Shown here: positions 26,491 through 34,581 of the stretch, one piece after another | How positions within the stretch are numbered: position 1 is the stretch's first letter | Layout of the letters: each line of letters begins with the position of its first letter | NCBI GenBank assembly: GCA_944412445.1 | Contig: CALYBJ010000003.1 | Span: 26,150 to 90,149 of the forward strand | Length of the DNA: 64,000 nucleotides | Direction of reading: 5' to 3' | Origin: an uncultured Clostridia bacterium | GTDB taxonomy: Bacteria > Bacillota > Clostridia > Oscillospirales > Acutalibacteraceae | The notes under the pieces: generated by a model | The model's input: the letters and a program-made list of their open reading frames with translations, nothing else | Database searches by the model: none | Told to the model about the DNA's origin: nothing | Translations under genes and position numbers: made by a program

Positions 26491-27426
26491 ATGAGAATAC
26501 TTATAACAGGAGGAGCCGGATATATAGGCTCGGTGCTTACTCCCATGCTTTTGGGGCTGGGTCACGATGTAACCGTGCTCGACTCTTTTTTATACAGGCA
26601 AAGCTCTCTTCTTGACTGCTGCGCCTGCAAAAGCTTTCATGTTATTAACGGTGACGCAAGAGATGAGGAACTGATGTCAAAAGCCGTAAAAAACAAGGAT
26701 ATTATTATACCTCTTGCGGCTCTTGTAGGTTTTCCTCTCTGCGAAAAAAACAAGCTTGACGCAAAAAGCACAAACTACGGAGCTGTTGAGCTTCTTTTAA
26801 GCCTGAGAGACAAGGACAGACAGAAAATAATTTTTCCCTGTACAAACAGCGGATACGGCATAGGAGAAAAAGATGTTTACTGCACCGAGGATTCTCCCAT
26901 AAATCCTCTGTCCCTTTACGGAAGAACGAAAATGAAGGCTGAAAAAGCCATTCTTGAAAGCGGAAATTCCCTTACGTTCCGTTTTGCCACTCTTTTCGGC
27001 GCTTCTCCCAGAATGAGAACGGATCTGCTTGTAAACGATTTTACCTACAGAGCCGTTTTTGACAGAACGGTGGTTGTCTTCGAGGGAAATTTTAAAAGGA
27101 ATTATCTTCATGTAAGAGACGCCGCCAAAGCGTTTGTGTTCGCTATGGATAATTTTGAAAAAATGCAGGGAAGACAGTATAACTGCGGCCTTTCCGACTG
27201 TAATATTTCAAAGCTTGAGCTGTGCGCAAAGATAAAGGAGCATATACCGTCTTTTGTTTATCTTGAATCGCCTATAGGCTCCGATCCCGATAAAAGGGAT
27301 TATATCGTTTCAAACGAGAGACTTGAAAGCATGGGCTGGAAACCGTATTTTTCCGTTGACGACGGAATTGAGGAGCTTATAAAGGTTTATACCGTTATAA
27401 AAAACAATCAGTACGCTAATATTTAA
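26491..27426 (+). CDS. NAD-dependent epimerase/dehydratase (extended SDR)
   Basis: A 311-residue extended short-chain dehydrogenase. The NAD loop is TGGAGYIGS at residues 6-14. The catalytic set is a Ser in PCTNSGYG and YGRTK near 150. NYLHVRDAAKAFVFAM is typical of nucleotide-sugar epimerases. In this place it may act on the GDP-heptose or another nucleotide sugar, as a C4 epimerase, dehydratase or reductase. The reaction cannot be fixed from the sequence. Confidence 0.85.
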   Translation: MRILITGGAGYIGSVLTPMLLGLGHDVTVLDSFLYRQSSLLDCCACKSFHVINGDARDEELMSKAVKNKDIIIPLAALVGFPLCEKNKLDAKSTNYGAVELLLSLRDKDRQKIIFPCTNSGYGIGEKDVYCTEDSPINPLSLYGRTKMKAEKAILESGNSLTFRFATLFGASPRMRTDLLVNDFTYRAVFDRTVVVFEGNFKRNYLHVRDAAKAFVFAMDNFEKMQGRQYNCGLSDCNISKLELCAKIKEHIPSFVYLESPIGSDPDKRDYIVSNERLESMGWKPYFSVDDGIEELIKVYTVIKNNQYANI

Positions 27427-27442
27427 AAAAGGAAGGTTTTAT

Positions 27443-27799
27443 ATGATAACTCTCCTGAAGCCTGATTTTGAATTTGAAGATGAAAGAGGCTGTCTTGTGC
27501 AGCTTGTTCATGAAGGCTATCGGCAGGTTAATATGTGCTTTTCAAAAAAAGGCGCCGAAAGAGGCGGTCATTATCATAAGCTTAACAGGGAAATTTTTTA
27601 TATAATTTCAGGAGAATTAACCATCACCGCCGAAAAAGACGGCAAAAAGGAAGCTTATGATTTCGGAAAAGGCGCAATGTTCGCCGTGGAAAAAAATACC
27701 GTTCATTCCCTTGCTTTTCACAAAGATACAGCAATGATCGTCATGTATGACATGGGAGTGGAGCTTCCCGGAGGAGCAAAGGATATTATTAGCGTATAA
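27443..27799 (+). CDS. Cupin, sugar-nucleotide isomerase-like (FdtA/WxcM type)
   Basis: A 118-residue single cupin. The metal/substrate-facing strands show GGHYHKLNREIFYIISGELTI (split by the usual turn) and a second half AVEKNTVHSLAFHKDTAMIVM. It resembles WxcM/FdtA-like enzymes that isomerise or epimerise keto sugars bound to a nucleotide. Lying between the SDR and the nucleotidyltransferase, it probably acts with the SDR on the same sugar. Its exact reaction is not visible. Confidence 0.7.
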   Translation: MITLLKPDFEFEDERGCLVQLVHEGYRQVNMCFSKKGAERGGHYHKLNREIFYIISGELTITAEKDGKKEAYDFGKGAMFAVEKNTVHSLAFHKDTAMIVMYDMGVELPGGAKDIISV

Positions 27800-27815
27800 T
27801 TTTAAGGTGACAGAA

Positions 27816-29054
27816 ATGGAAGCTGTTGTACTTGCCGGAGGGCTGGGAACCCGTCTGAGAGAAAAAGTCAATAATATTCCCAAGGTTCTTGCACCTGCGG
27901 CAGGAAGACCTTTTTTGTTTTATGTCCTGGATTATCTTTACGCAAACGGCGTTACAAAAGCTGTTTTGGCAGTGTCCTATTTGGGGGAGCAGATTCAAAA
28001 GACAGTAGGCGGCGTGTACAAGGGCATGATTATAGACTACTCCTTTGAAAAAACGCCTCTCGGAACGGGCGGCGCCGTCAGAGAGGCTTTAAAGCAGTGC
28101 GGAGAGGATTATGTTTTCGTTTTAAACGGAGACACTGTTTTTGATGCCGACCTTAGGGAAATGTATAAAAAAAGAGAAAAGGGTAAAGCTGTTTTAGCCG
28201 TTAAGTATCTTGAAAATACTTCAAGGTACGGAACGGTTGTTTTGTCAGACGAAAAAATCGTATCCTTTAAGGAAAAAAGAGAAAAGGGAAAAGGATACAT
28301 AAACGGCGGCGTTTATCTTGTTGATAAAAATATTTCCGGCGCTTTTCCAGGTAAAGAAAATTTTTCTTTGGAAAATGATTTTTTTCAAAAAAATACGGAT
28401 ATACTGAAAAATTTTGTTTCAGACGGATATTTTATTGATATGGGAATTCCCGAGGATTATGAAACGGCGGAAAAAACAATTAAAAACGCTGTCTCCCCGA
28501 AAATGGGGAAAGCCGTATTCCTTGACCGTGACGGAACGATAAATGAAAATACGGGACATCTGTTTAAAAAAGAGGATTTTTTATTCCTTGAAACTGTGCC
28601 GGATGCTATCAGGGAATTCAGAAAAAGAGGTTATTACGTTGTAGTTATTACCAATCAGGCAGGCGTTGCAAAAGGACTGTATACGGAAAAAGACATTGAA
28701 ATTCTTAACGGATATATTCAAACGGAGCTTTTAAAAACAGGTGCTTACATTGATTTGTTTCTGCACTGTCCCCATCATCCTGAGGGGATTGTTGAGGAAT
28801 ACAGAAAGAACTGCTTATGCCGAAAGCCCGGCACCGGAATGATACAAAAGGCTCTGGAATACTTTAAAGATAACGGAGTAATTCTTGATTTAAAAAATTC
28901 TGTTTTGGCAGGCGATATGGAATCCGACCTTGAAACAGGAAAAAATGCCGGAATAGGCTTTTGCGCAGGCGTGGGAAACAAAAAAATTGAAAATTCAAGT
29001 TATGCTGATTTGTATATTGATAAGCTGTATGATATTTTTAATTATATAAAATAA
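27816..29054 (+). CDS. Fused heptose-1-P guanylyltransferase (HddC) and heptose bisphosphate phosphatase (GmhB)
   Basis: I start at ATG 27816, with AAGGTGA 6 bases upstream, giving 412 residues. Residues 1-225 are a nucleotidyltransferase: VVLAGGLGTRL, then LGTGGAVREA, VLNGDTVFDAD and GYFIDMGIPEDY. Residues 231-400 are a HAD-III phosphatase: FLDRDGTIN (236-244), VVITNQAGVAKG, the zinc loop CPHHP...CLCRKPGTG (318-341) and LAGDMESDLETGKNAG. Together they would remove the C1 phosphate of heptose 1,7-bisphosphate and then attach GMP. The two activities are usually separate proteins. The kinase HddA is in the same operon; the isomerase GmhA is not seen in the window. Confidence 0.87.
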   Translation: MEAVVLAGGLGTRLREKVNNIPKVLAPAAGRPFLFYVLDYLYANGVTKAVLAVSYLGEQIQKTVGGVYKGMIIDYSFEKTPLGTGGAVREALKQCGEDYVFVLNGDTVFDADLREMYKKREKGKAVLAVKYLENTSRYGTVVLSDEKIVSFKEKREKGKGYINGGVYLVDKNISGAFPGKENFSLENDFFQKNTDILKNFVSDGYFIDMGIPEDYETAEKTIKNAVSPKMGKAVFLDRDGTINENTGHLFKKEDFLFLETVPDAIREFRKRGYYVVVITNQAGVAKGLYTEKDIEILNGYIQTELLKTGAYIDLFLHCPHHPEGIVEEYRKNCLCRKPGTGMIQKALEYFKDNGVILDLKNSVLAGDMESDLETGKNAGIGFCAGVGNKKIENSSYADLYIDKLYDIFNYIK

Positions 29055-29058
29055 ATAA

Positions 29059-29084
29059 TCCGGCGGGCTTGATTGTCCGCCGGA
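29059..29084. terminator. Hairpin between convergent genes, probably a two-way terminator
   Basis: Perfect 8 bp stem TCCGGCGG / CCGCCGGA. On the minus strand it is followed by TTATTTATTTT, so it suits the dockerin gene best. Confidence 0.7.
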
Positions 29085-29116
29085 AAAATTTTAAAAGCAA
29101 AAAAACAAATATTATT

Positions 29117-29962
29117 TTATATTATGTCAAAACCGCTTAAATCAAAATAGTTTTCAGGAAATTCAGCAGAAAGCTTGTTGATATTTATTTGAGACACGGT
29201 TCCGTTTGTTTCTACGGCTGTGATTTTCAAAAACTGCCCCATGGTATCAGTATAAATTTTACACTGTGTACTGTCAACCGTATAGGAATATGTTATATAT
29301 TCTGTATTGTTAATGGTTTCTTTTATGGGCGGATTCAAATTATCCCCGATAAAATTGTCAAACTGTTTTGTAATGGCTGTTGCGTCTTCAGGTGAAAGTC
29401 CGAATGTGTCGTACAAGCTTTCAGGGATATACATTGCAACCTTCCCTGAAGAAGCGGCATATACAACATACATCTTCCCGTCAAGTATTAAAAGTCCGCA
29501 GTCTGAAAGCCCCAGAGAAGCAAGCTGTTCGTCAAGCATATCACTTGAAAAATAAATATTTTCACCGTCTCTTGCAAGAATAAGGGATATGTCTTCTGCT
29601 TCTATTTCAGCGTAATATGTTTTATTTTTTATCACAGAGATGGAATGGGCAAACCCTTGTCCGTCGAAGCCGCAGGAAAAGCTGCCTACCTTTGCGGCAA
29701 CCCTCAAAACGGTTCTTGCGTCGGCAGAAGTGATTTTTCCGTTATTGTCAGTGTCAACGCTTAACATTGATATACCTTCTGAGCTGTCAAGCTTTGCGGA
29801 TATTCTTAAAACTGCTCTTGCGTCCGACGCCGTAATTTTTCCGTCAAGGTTTACATCTCCCATCATTACGGCAGTTTCTGAAGGAAGACTTTCCGCGGAT
29901 ACTGTTATTAAAGGGAGGCAGGCCATGGTAAGAGCCAAAATAAGCGTCAAAAATTTTTTCAT
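29117..29962 (-). CDS. Secreted protein with N-terminal dockerin-type repeats
   Basis: A 281-residue exported protein. Residues 1-23 are a signal peptide (KKFLTLILALTMACLPLITV). Two dockerin I type EF-hand repeats follow: GDVNLDGKITASDARAVLR (about 35-53) and DTDNNGKITSADARTVLR (about 69-86). Calcium ligands D, N and D are kept. The remaining 180 residues are beta-rich and resemble lipid-carrier or LolA-like folds in pattern only; I do not recognise a family. Dockerins normally bind cohesins on a scaffold and sit at the C-terminus of enzymes; here the pair is at the mature N-terminus. No cohesin or scaffold gene is in the window. Confidence 0.75.
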   Translation of the reverse strand: MKKFLTLILALTMACLPLITVSAESLPSETAVMMGDVNLDGKITASDARAVLRISAKLDSSEGISMLSVDTDNNGKITSADARTVLRVAAKVGSFSCGFDGQGFAHSISVIKNKTYYAEIEAEDISLILARDGENIYFSSDMLDEQLASLGLSDCGLLILDGKMYVVYAASSGKVAMYIPESLYDTFGLSPEDATAITKQFDNFIGDNLNPPIKETINNTEYITYSYTVDSTQCKIYTDTMGQFLKITAVETNGTVSQININKLSAEFPENYFDLSGFDII

Positions 29963-29988
29963 AAAATCACACTCCTGTTTTTGTACAA

Positions 29989-30017
29989 ATCATACCATAT
30001 ATAAAATGTTTTTACAA
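29989..30017 (-). promoter_or_regulatory. Promoter of the dockerin protein gene
   Basis: On the minus strand TTGTAA (30012-30017), 17 bp, TATGAT (29989-29994). Confidence 0.65.
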
Positions 30018-30105
30018 GTATATAATATAAAGCTTTAATGAGAATTAAAATCATTCTGCGGTAAAAATATTTGTTTTGAAAAGTTAAAAATAAATAAAAA
30101 AACTA

Positions 30106-30134
30106 TTGACAAACAGAAAAACTTCTGTTATAAT
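30106..30134 (+). promoter_or_regulatory. Promoter of tRNA-Leu
   Basis: Consensus TTGACA (30106-30111), 17 bp, TATAAT (30129-30134), 21 bases before the mature tRNA end. Confidence 0.9.
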
Positions 30135-30155
30135 CCTATATGTTCTCAGCGAATT

Positions 30156-30239
30156 GCGAGAGTGGCGGAATCGGCAGACGCGCACGTTTGAGGGGCGTGT
30201 GGTAATCCCGTACGGGTTCAAGTCCCGTCTCTCGCACCA
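30156..30239 (+). tRNA. tRNA-Leu (anticodon GAG)
   Basis: An 84-base class II tRNA with encoded CCA. The acceptor stem is GCGAGAG / CTCTCGC. The anticodon stem CACGT / GCGTG holds the loop TTGAGGG, so the anticodon is GAG (reads CTC and CTT). A long variable arm and the T arm ACGGGTTCAAGTCCCGT are present. Confidence 0.95.
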
Positions 30240-30240
30240 A

Positions 30241-30269
30241 AAAGACGGTTTTTACACCGTCTTTTTTCT
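30241..30269 (+). terminator. Terminator of tRNA-Leu
   Basis: AAAGACGG / CCGTCTTT stem followed by a T-rich tail. Confidence 0.85.
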
Positions 30270-30308
30270 TTTGTCTGAAAAGTTTTTTGTATTATACGAG
30301 GCGAAGAA

Positions 30309-30800
30309 ATGAATATTAATTTGCTTATTGACGAAATGTTTTTGTATTTTTCGGGAGATCCAAAAAGAATACAGCATTTTATTAAGGTTTACGAATTTGC
30401 AAGGCTGATAGGAATGTCGGAAAGGCTCAGTGATGAAGAGCAGGAAATACTTGAAACTGCGGCTGTTGTGCATGATATAGGGATAAAGCCTGCCGAAGAA
30501 AAGTACGGAAGCTCCGCAGGAAAGCTTCAGGAGCAGGAAGGTCCCGAAGCTGCCGGAAAAATCCTTTTAAAGCTGGGGTACTGTGAAAAAATTACCGAAA
30601 GGGTAAAATATCTTGTAGGTCATCATCATACCTATGATAATATTGCTGATAAGGATTACCGCATACTTGTTGAAGCGGATTTCCTTGTTAATATGTATGA
30701 GGATTCCCTGTCGGAGGAAGCAGTTAAAAAGGCTTATGAAAAAATTTTCAGAACAGAAAACGGGAAGCGTCTGTGCAGAATAATTTACGGCATAAAATAA
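30309..30800 (+). CDS. HD domain phosphohydrolase
   Basis: A 163-residue HD-superfamily protein. The metal ligands are visible: the first His in RIQHFIKVYEFA, the HD pair in AAVVHDIGIK (about 57-58 of the domain core), HH in LVGHHHTYDNI and the last Asp in VEADFLVN. Proteins of this length act on nucleotides or small phosphates; the substrate is unknown. It starts at ATG with a weak site (AGGCGAAG). It has no own promoter that I can see and could be read from the tRNA-Leu promoter past its terminator. Confidence 0.85.
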   Translation: MNINLLIDEMFLYFSGDPKRIQHFIKVYEFARLIGMSERLSDEEQEILETAAVVHDIGIKPAEEKYGSSAGKLQEQEGPEAAGKILLKLGYCEKITERVKYLVGHHHTYDNIADKDYRILVEADFLVNMYEDSLSEEAVKKAYEKIFRTENGKRLCRIIYGIK

Positions 30801-30824
30801 CGGCAGTCTTTTGACCGCCGTTTT
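30799..30824. terminator. Shared terminator of the HD gene and tRNA-Thr
   Basis: AACGGCAGTC / GACCGCCGTT stem with one mismatch; TTTT follows on the plus strand and TATTTTATG on the minus strand. Confidence 0.75.
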
Positions 30825-30898
30825 GGAGCTGATGGTCGGAATCGAACCGACAACCTGCTCATTACGAATGAGCTGCTCTGCCATTGAGCCACATCAGC
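30824..30898 (-). tRNA. tRNA-Thr (anticodon CGT)
   Basis: A 75-base tRNA including encoded CCA, on the minus strand. The acceptor stem is GCTGATG / CATCAGC with T as discriminator. The anticodon stem GCTCA / TGAGC holds loop TTCGTAA, anticodon CGT, reading ACG. The T arm is GTCGGTTCGATTCCGAC. Confidence 0.95.
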
Positions 30899-30924
30899 AA
30901 ATGTTCAATTAAAATTACTAAGTT

Positions 30925-30953
30925 ATTATAATAAATATCTTGTTATTTTTCAA
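30925..30953 (-). promoter_or_regulatory. Promoter of tRNA-Thr
   Basis: On the minus strand TTGAAA (30948-30953), 17 bp, TATAAT (30925-30930). Confidence 0.85.
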
Positions 30954-31001
30954 GTGTTTTTGCAGATATTTTTAATTATAATAAATATTTTTTCAATTTT
31001 G

Positions 31002-31030
31002 TTGCGTTTAAGTCAAGTTAAATGTAAAAT
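31002..31030 (+). promoter_or_regulatory. Promoter of the vanZ-like gene
   Basis: TTGCGT (31002-31007), 17 bp, TAAAAT (31025-31030). Confidence 0.6.
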
Positions 31031-31060
31031 AGCTTGTATGACTTTTTGGGAAGTGTATTT

Positions 31061-31570
31061 ATGACCGGCAATAAAAACAGGAAAATCATTTTTAAAAGAA
31101 TTTTATCTCTTGTGCTTGTTTTTCTTAATATGCTTTTAATATTTCTGCTTTCGGCGGAAAACGCGGAGCAGTCCGCCGCTTTAAGCGCTGTCTTTTCAGA
31201 TTCTCTTGCATATAAGATACTTGATTTTTTTAATTTTTCTCCCGATACAATAGAATTTTTGCTTGAAAAAAGCTCCTTTATCGTAAGAAAAACGGCTCAC
31301 TTTTCGGAATACGCTCTTTTGGGCTTTCTTCTTTCCTTTGCCTGCCGTTCGTTCGGTCTTAGCAAAAAGATTTCTTTTGCTGTTTCCCAGGTGACAGGCT
31401 CTCTTTACGCCGTGTCAGATGAAATACATCAGCTTTTTGTGGACGGCAGAAGCTGTGAATTCCGTGATATGGCAATAGACTGGTGCGGAGTTTTCTTCGG
31501 CATAGCCGTATTTTATATTTTAAGGGTTATTTTATGCAAAATAAAATCAAAAAAGAAAAATAAATTTTGA
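31061..31570 (+). CDS. VanZ family membrane protein
   Basis: A 169-residue protein; I take ATG 31061 with GGGAAG upstream, since the earlier TTG lies on top of the transcription start. Four helices are predicted. The VanZ family core is plain: FIVRKTAHFSEYALLGFLLSF, then VSDEIHQLFVDGRSCEFRD followed by MAIDWCGVFFG. VanZ of enterococci gives low-level teicoplanin resistance; most homologues have no defined role. Its stop directly abuts the stop of the next gene on the other strand with no gap, so no terminator separates the two. Confidence 0.88.
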   Translation: MTGNKNRKIIFKRILSLVLVFLNMLLIFLLSAENAEQSAALSAVFSDSLAYKILDFFNFSPDTIEFLLEKSSFIVRKTAHFSEYALLGFLLSFACRSFGLSKKISFAVSQVTGSLYAVSDEIHQLFVDGRSCEFRDMAIDWCGVFFGIAVFYILRVILCKIKSKKKNKF

Positions 31571-32290
31571 TTATCCGCTTATAAAAAATTTAATGATAAG
31601 AGTTATTAAATAAAGCACCGGCTGATGAGCCATATAAATTATAAGGGAGTGCCTTCCTACGGCAGGAAAAACAGGAACCTTTACGGTGTAAAATTTTTTC
31701 GGGAATTTGTTGTTTTTAATGTAGTATCCCAGCCATGTGCCGAAAAGGAAAACAAATATCCAGGGAAACACGGGAAAATAATCGTAGCTTGCAAAGCCCG
31801 GATATTCAAAGCCGAACATCCAAAGATTTTTTGACTGGGTTTCGATATTGTTTACCACATAGTAAGAAGCAAAGCCTCCTGCGATACAAAAAAACGGCAT
31901 AATGATTTTCGGGACTTTTTCCCACAGCTTATGGGTAAAGCCGTAAAACAGCATACAGAACGCCAGAAGATGAAGAATTCCGAAAAGTATCGTCATATCC
32001 ATAAAATAGGTGACGATTGTAATAATTTCAGCCATTACAAGAGTCAAGACGCCTCTTTTAAGATTACTCCTCGAAAAATTTGAGGAAACGCCGCACAGGA
32101 GTATAAAAAGCCCGGCGAAAATACAGTGGAGAAAATCAAAAACAGTGTTGGTGAAAAGCCACCGGGGAGCGTCAAGGAAGGTGACAAGATCATAAAGGAA
32201 ATGGTGAAGAACCATAAGAACGACGGCAAAGCCTCTTGCAGCGTCAATAATTTCTATACGCTGTTTTTTTGTGTTTATGCCGCCGTTCAT
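31571..32290 (-). CDS. DUF1624 / heparan-alpha-glucosaminide N-acetyltransferase-like membrane protein
   Basis: A 239-residue protein; ATG 32290 is chosen because AAAGGTG lies just upstream. About seven helices. It starts with RIEIIDAARGFAVVLMVLHHFLYD, the motif of the YeiB/HGSNAT-type membrane acyltransferases with the conserved His pair, and ends with GRHSLIIYMAHQPVLYLI. It would acetylate or acylate a sugar or glycan at the membrane. It follows the alpha-galactosidase gene by only 16 bp and is likely cotranscribed with it. Confidence 0.85.
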   Translation of the reverse strand: MNGGINTKKQRIEIIDAARGFAVVLMVLHHFLYDLVTFLDAPRWLFTNTVFDFLHCIFAGLFILLCGVSSNFSRSNLKRGVLTLVMAEIITIVTYFMDMTILFGILHLLAFCMLFYGFTHKLWEKVPKIIMPFFCIAGGFASYYVVNNIETQSKNLWMFGFEYPGFASYDYFPVFPWIFVFLFGTWLGYYIKNNKFPKKFYTVKVPVFPAVGRHSLIIYMAHQPVLYLITLIIKFFISG

Positions 32291-32306
32291 TTTTTTCACC
32301 TTTCTT

Positions 32307-34484
32307 TTACTTTACTTCGGTAAAGTATATTTTTACGCTTTCTCCGTCAAGATTTTTAACATCGGAAAGATTTATGCCTGCGCTCATAAGCAGCGCTCCG
32401 GAATAAATTTCTCCGTCAGCTTCGTTTTTATAGTATTTGTCATGGTCAAGGCCTTTAAGCTTTAAGATATACAGAGTATAAAGAGATCTTCTTATTGTAA
32501 CAGAGGTTACAAGACATTCCGATTTGTCGGGAGAAACAAATTCCCAGGCGCATTTATATGAATCGAAATAAGGGTCGATAAGCCTGTAAAGGTCTCCGCA
32601 GTGAATAAGCTCGTAATACTTATGATACTCTTTTACCTGCTGTTTTACAAGGTCTTTTTCACTGTCCGTAAGCTTGTTGGGGTCAAGCTCATAGCCGAAG
32701 GTACCCCAGAGAGCAACATTTCCCTTTGTTTCATAGCCGGTTCTGGAGGAATCGGAAACATGGGCGCCCATTGTTGACGCCGGATAGCAGAGAGATGTTC
32801 CGAACTGTATTGACAGACGCTCAATAGGGTCGGTGTTGTCGCTTGTCCATATCTGGGGAGAGTAATAAAGCATACCCGGGTCGAATCTTCCGCCGCCGCC
32901 GGAGCAGTTTTCAAGGAGTATATCCGGGAAGGTCTTTGTAAGTCTGTCCATAAGCTGGTAGGTTCCCATTATAAAGCGGTGGAAAAATTCCTGCTGTCTT
33001 TCAGGAGGAAGAAGCGCCGAGCCTGCCTCGGATATATTGCGGTTAAAGTCCCATTTAACATAGTCAATTTTGTACTTCGATAAAACACTATACATCTGAT
33101 TAAAAATGTTCTCTCTTACGTCCTCTCTTGAAACATCAAGCACATACTGATGACGGGCTATGGAATTTTCCCTGTTTTTAACATGGACGCACCAGTCGGG
33201 ATGAGCTCTGAACAAATCGGAGTCGGGAGAAATCATTTCAGGCTCGTACCAGATGCCGAATTTAAGTCCCAAGGCGTTTACCCTGTCAATAAGAACACCT
33301 AAGCCGCCGGGAAGCTTTTTTTCGTTTACATACCAGTCGCCCAGAGAGTTTGTATCGTCGTTACGGACGCCGAACCAGCCGTCGTCCATTACAAGCATAT
33401 CAAAGCCCAGCTCCTTTGCCTCTTTTGCAAAGGAAACAAGCTTTTCGGTGTCAAAATCAAAATACGCCGCCTCCCAGCTGTTTATAAGGAGAGGTCTTTT
33501 TTCTGTTTTATACTTTCCTCTTATAAGATTGTTTAAATAAAGTCTGTGGAAAATGCGGCTCATTCCGCCCAAGCCTTTATCCGAATAAACAAGCACGGCT
33601 TCGGGAGACTGAAATGCTTCTCCCGGCTCCAGATGCCAGCTGAAATCAGCAGGATTTATTCCCGTAATAAGTCTTGTTGACCCCTGATAGTCACATTCGG
33701 CGCTTATTTCAAAATTTCCGCTGTAAATAAGGTTAAAGCCGTAAGCATCGCCGGTATCTTCATTACCATCTGAGCTTAAAAGAGCCGCAAAAGGATTCTG
33801 ATTATGGCTTGAAGCGCCTCTTAAGCTTTGTATCCCCTGTATGCCGTGGGCAAGTCTTCTTTGCTCTCTGCATCTTTCCTTTACATGACGGCCGTAAAGA
33901 GTTATCAAATCATAGTCCATGGAGGGCAGGTCAACGCAGGAGCTGTAAATTTTCTCTATTTCAAAGGCTCTGTTTCCCGTGTTTTCAACTCTTACGCTTT
34001 TCGCCATGGCTCCCGTTTCATTGAAAACAGTATAATAAAGAGTTGCCTTGGCTCCCGTTACCCTGTCAATAGTGTAAATTTCAAGAGTATCCGCCTCATT
34101 GTCGTTATTAAGGTACAAGGACGGCAAAGGCGAAATATCAGGCTTTCCCTTATACATTCTGTGGCCTGTATATCTTATGTCGGTAACGGTGTTTCCGTCG
34201 GCGTTCTTGATTGAAAGCGCCGCAATTCTGAAATCTCCGCTGCCGCTGCATGAATACTCCATAGGCAAAACATCAACGGAATATTCCTCGTTCTTATCGT
34301 TGGGATTGCAGGGGCTGAACGACGCGCTTCTGTATCTTTCGGAAAGCTTTTTTAAATTTATGTCGGGAATCTTTTTTCCGTAATATAAATTAACAAGATA
34401 GTTTTCCTTAAATATTTCAATTACATAGCTTGAAGTCTTTGTGTCAAGCTTGAAAATTTTCTGTTCCTCGTTAAATGTTATCAT
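32307..34484 (-). CDS. Alpha-galactosidase, GH36
   Basis: A 725-residue GH36 enzyme that releases alpha-1,6-linked galactose from raffinose, melibiose and similar plant sugars. After an N-terminal beta-supersandwich (to about 330) the barrel carries FDMLVMDDGWFG, FGIWYEPEMISPDSDLF, the nucleophile site DYVKWDFNR, and the acid/base site around IWTSDNTDPIERL, with ENCSGGGGRFDPGMLYY between them. No signal peptide, so it is cytosolic and needs an uptake system. The start has a strong AGGAGG site. Plant-sugar use fits a gut habitat. Confidence 0.96.
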   Translation of the reverse strand: MITFNEEQKIFKLDTKTSSYVIEIFKENYLVNLYYGKKIPDINLKKLSERYRSASFSPCNPNDKNEEYSVDVLPMEYSCSGSGDFRIAALSIKNADGNTVTDIRYTGHRMYKGKPDISPLPSLYLNNDNEADTLEIYTIDRVTGAKATLYYTVFNETGAMAKSVRVENTGNRAFEIEKIYSSCVDLPSMDYDLITLYGRHVKERCREQRRLAHGIQGIQSLRGASSHNQNPFAALLSSDGNEDTGDAYGFNLIYSGNFEISAECDYQGSTRLITGINPADFSWHLEPGEAFQSPEAVLVYSDKGLGGMSRIFHRLYLNNLIRGKYKTEKRPLLINSWEAAYFDFDTEKLVSFAKEAKELGFDMLVMDDGWFGVRNDDTNSLGDWYVNEKKLPGGLGVLIDRVNALGLKFGIWYEPEMISPDSDLFRAHPDWCVHVKNRENSIARHQYVLDVSREDVRENIFNQMYSVLSKYKIDYVKWDFNRNISEAGSALLPPERQQEFFHRFIMGTYQLMDRLTKTFPDILLENCSGGGGRFDPGMLYYSPQIWTSDNTDPIERLSIQFGTSLCYPASTMGAHVSDSSRTGYETKGNVALWGTFGYELDPNKLTDSEKDLVKQQVKEYHKYYELIHCGDLYRLIDPYFDSYKCAWEFVSPDKSECLVTSVTIRRSLYTLYILKLKGLDHDKYYKNEADGEIYSGALLMSAGINLSDVKNLDGESVKIYFTEVK

Positions 34485-34547
34485 GGCTTTGCCTCCTTTT
34501 CATTTAGTATATTATCAAAATATTATTTTAATTACAACCATAAATTT

Positions 34548-34574
34548 ACGGTCGGCTGAATTTCAGCCGACCGT
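34548..34574. terminator. Strong hairpin between C_GCAxxG gene and alpha-galactosidase gene
   Basis: Perfect 13 bp inverted repeat starting ACGGTCGGCTGAA. A T-rich tail (CTTTTTG) is on the plus strand only; for the minus-strand gene it may still stop transcription or protect the 3' end. Confidence 0.55.
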
Positions 34575-34581
34575 CTTTTTG

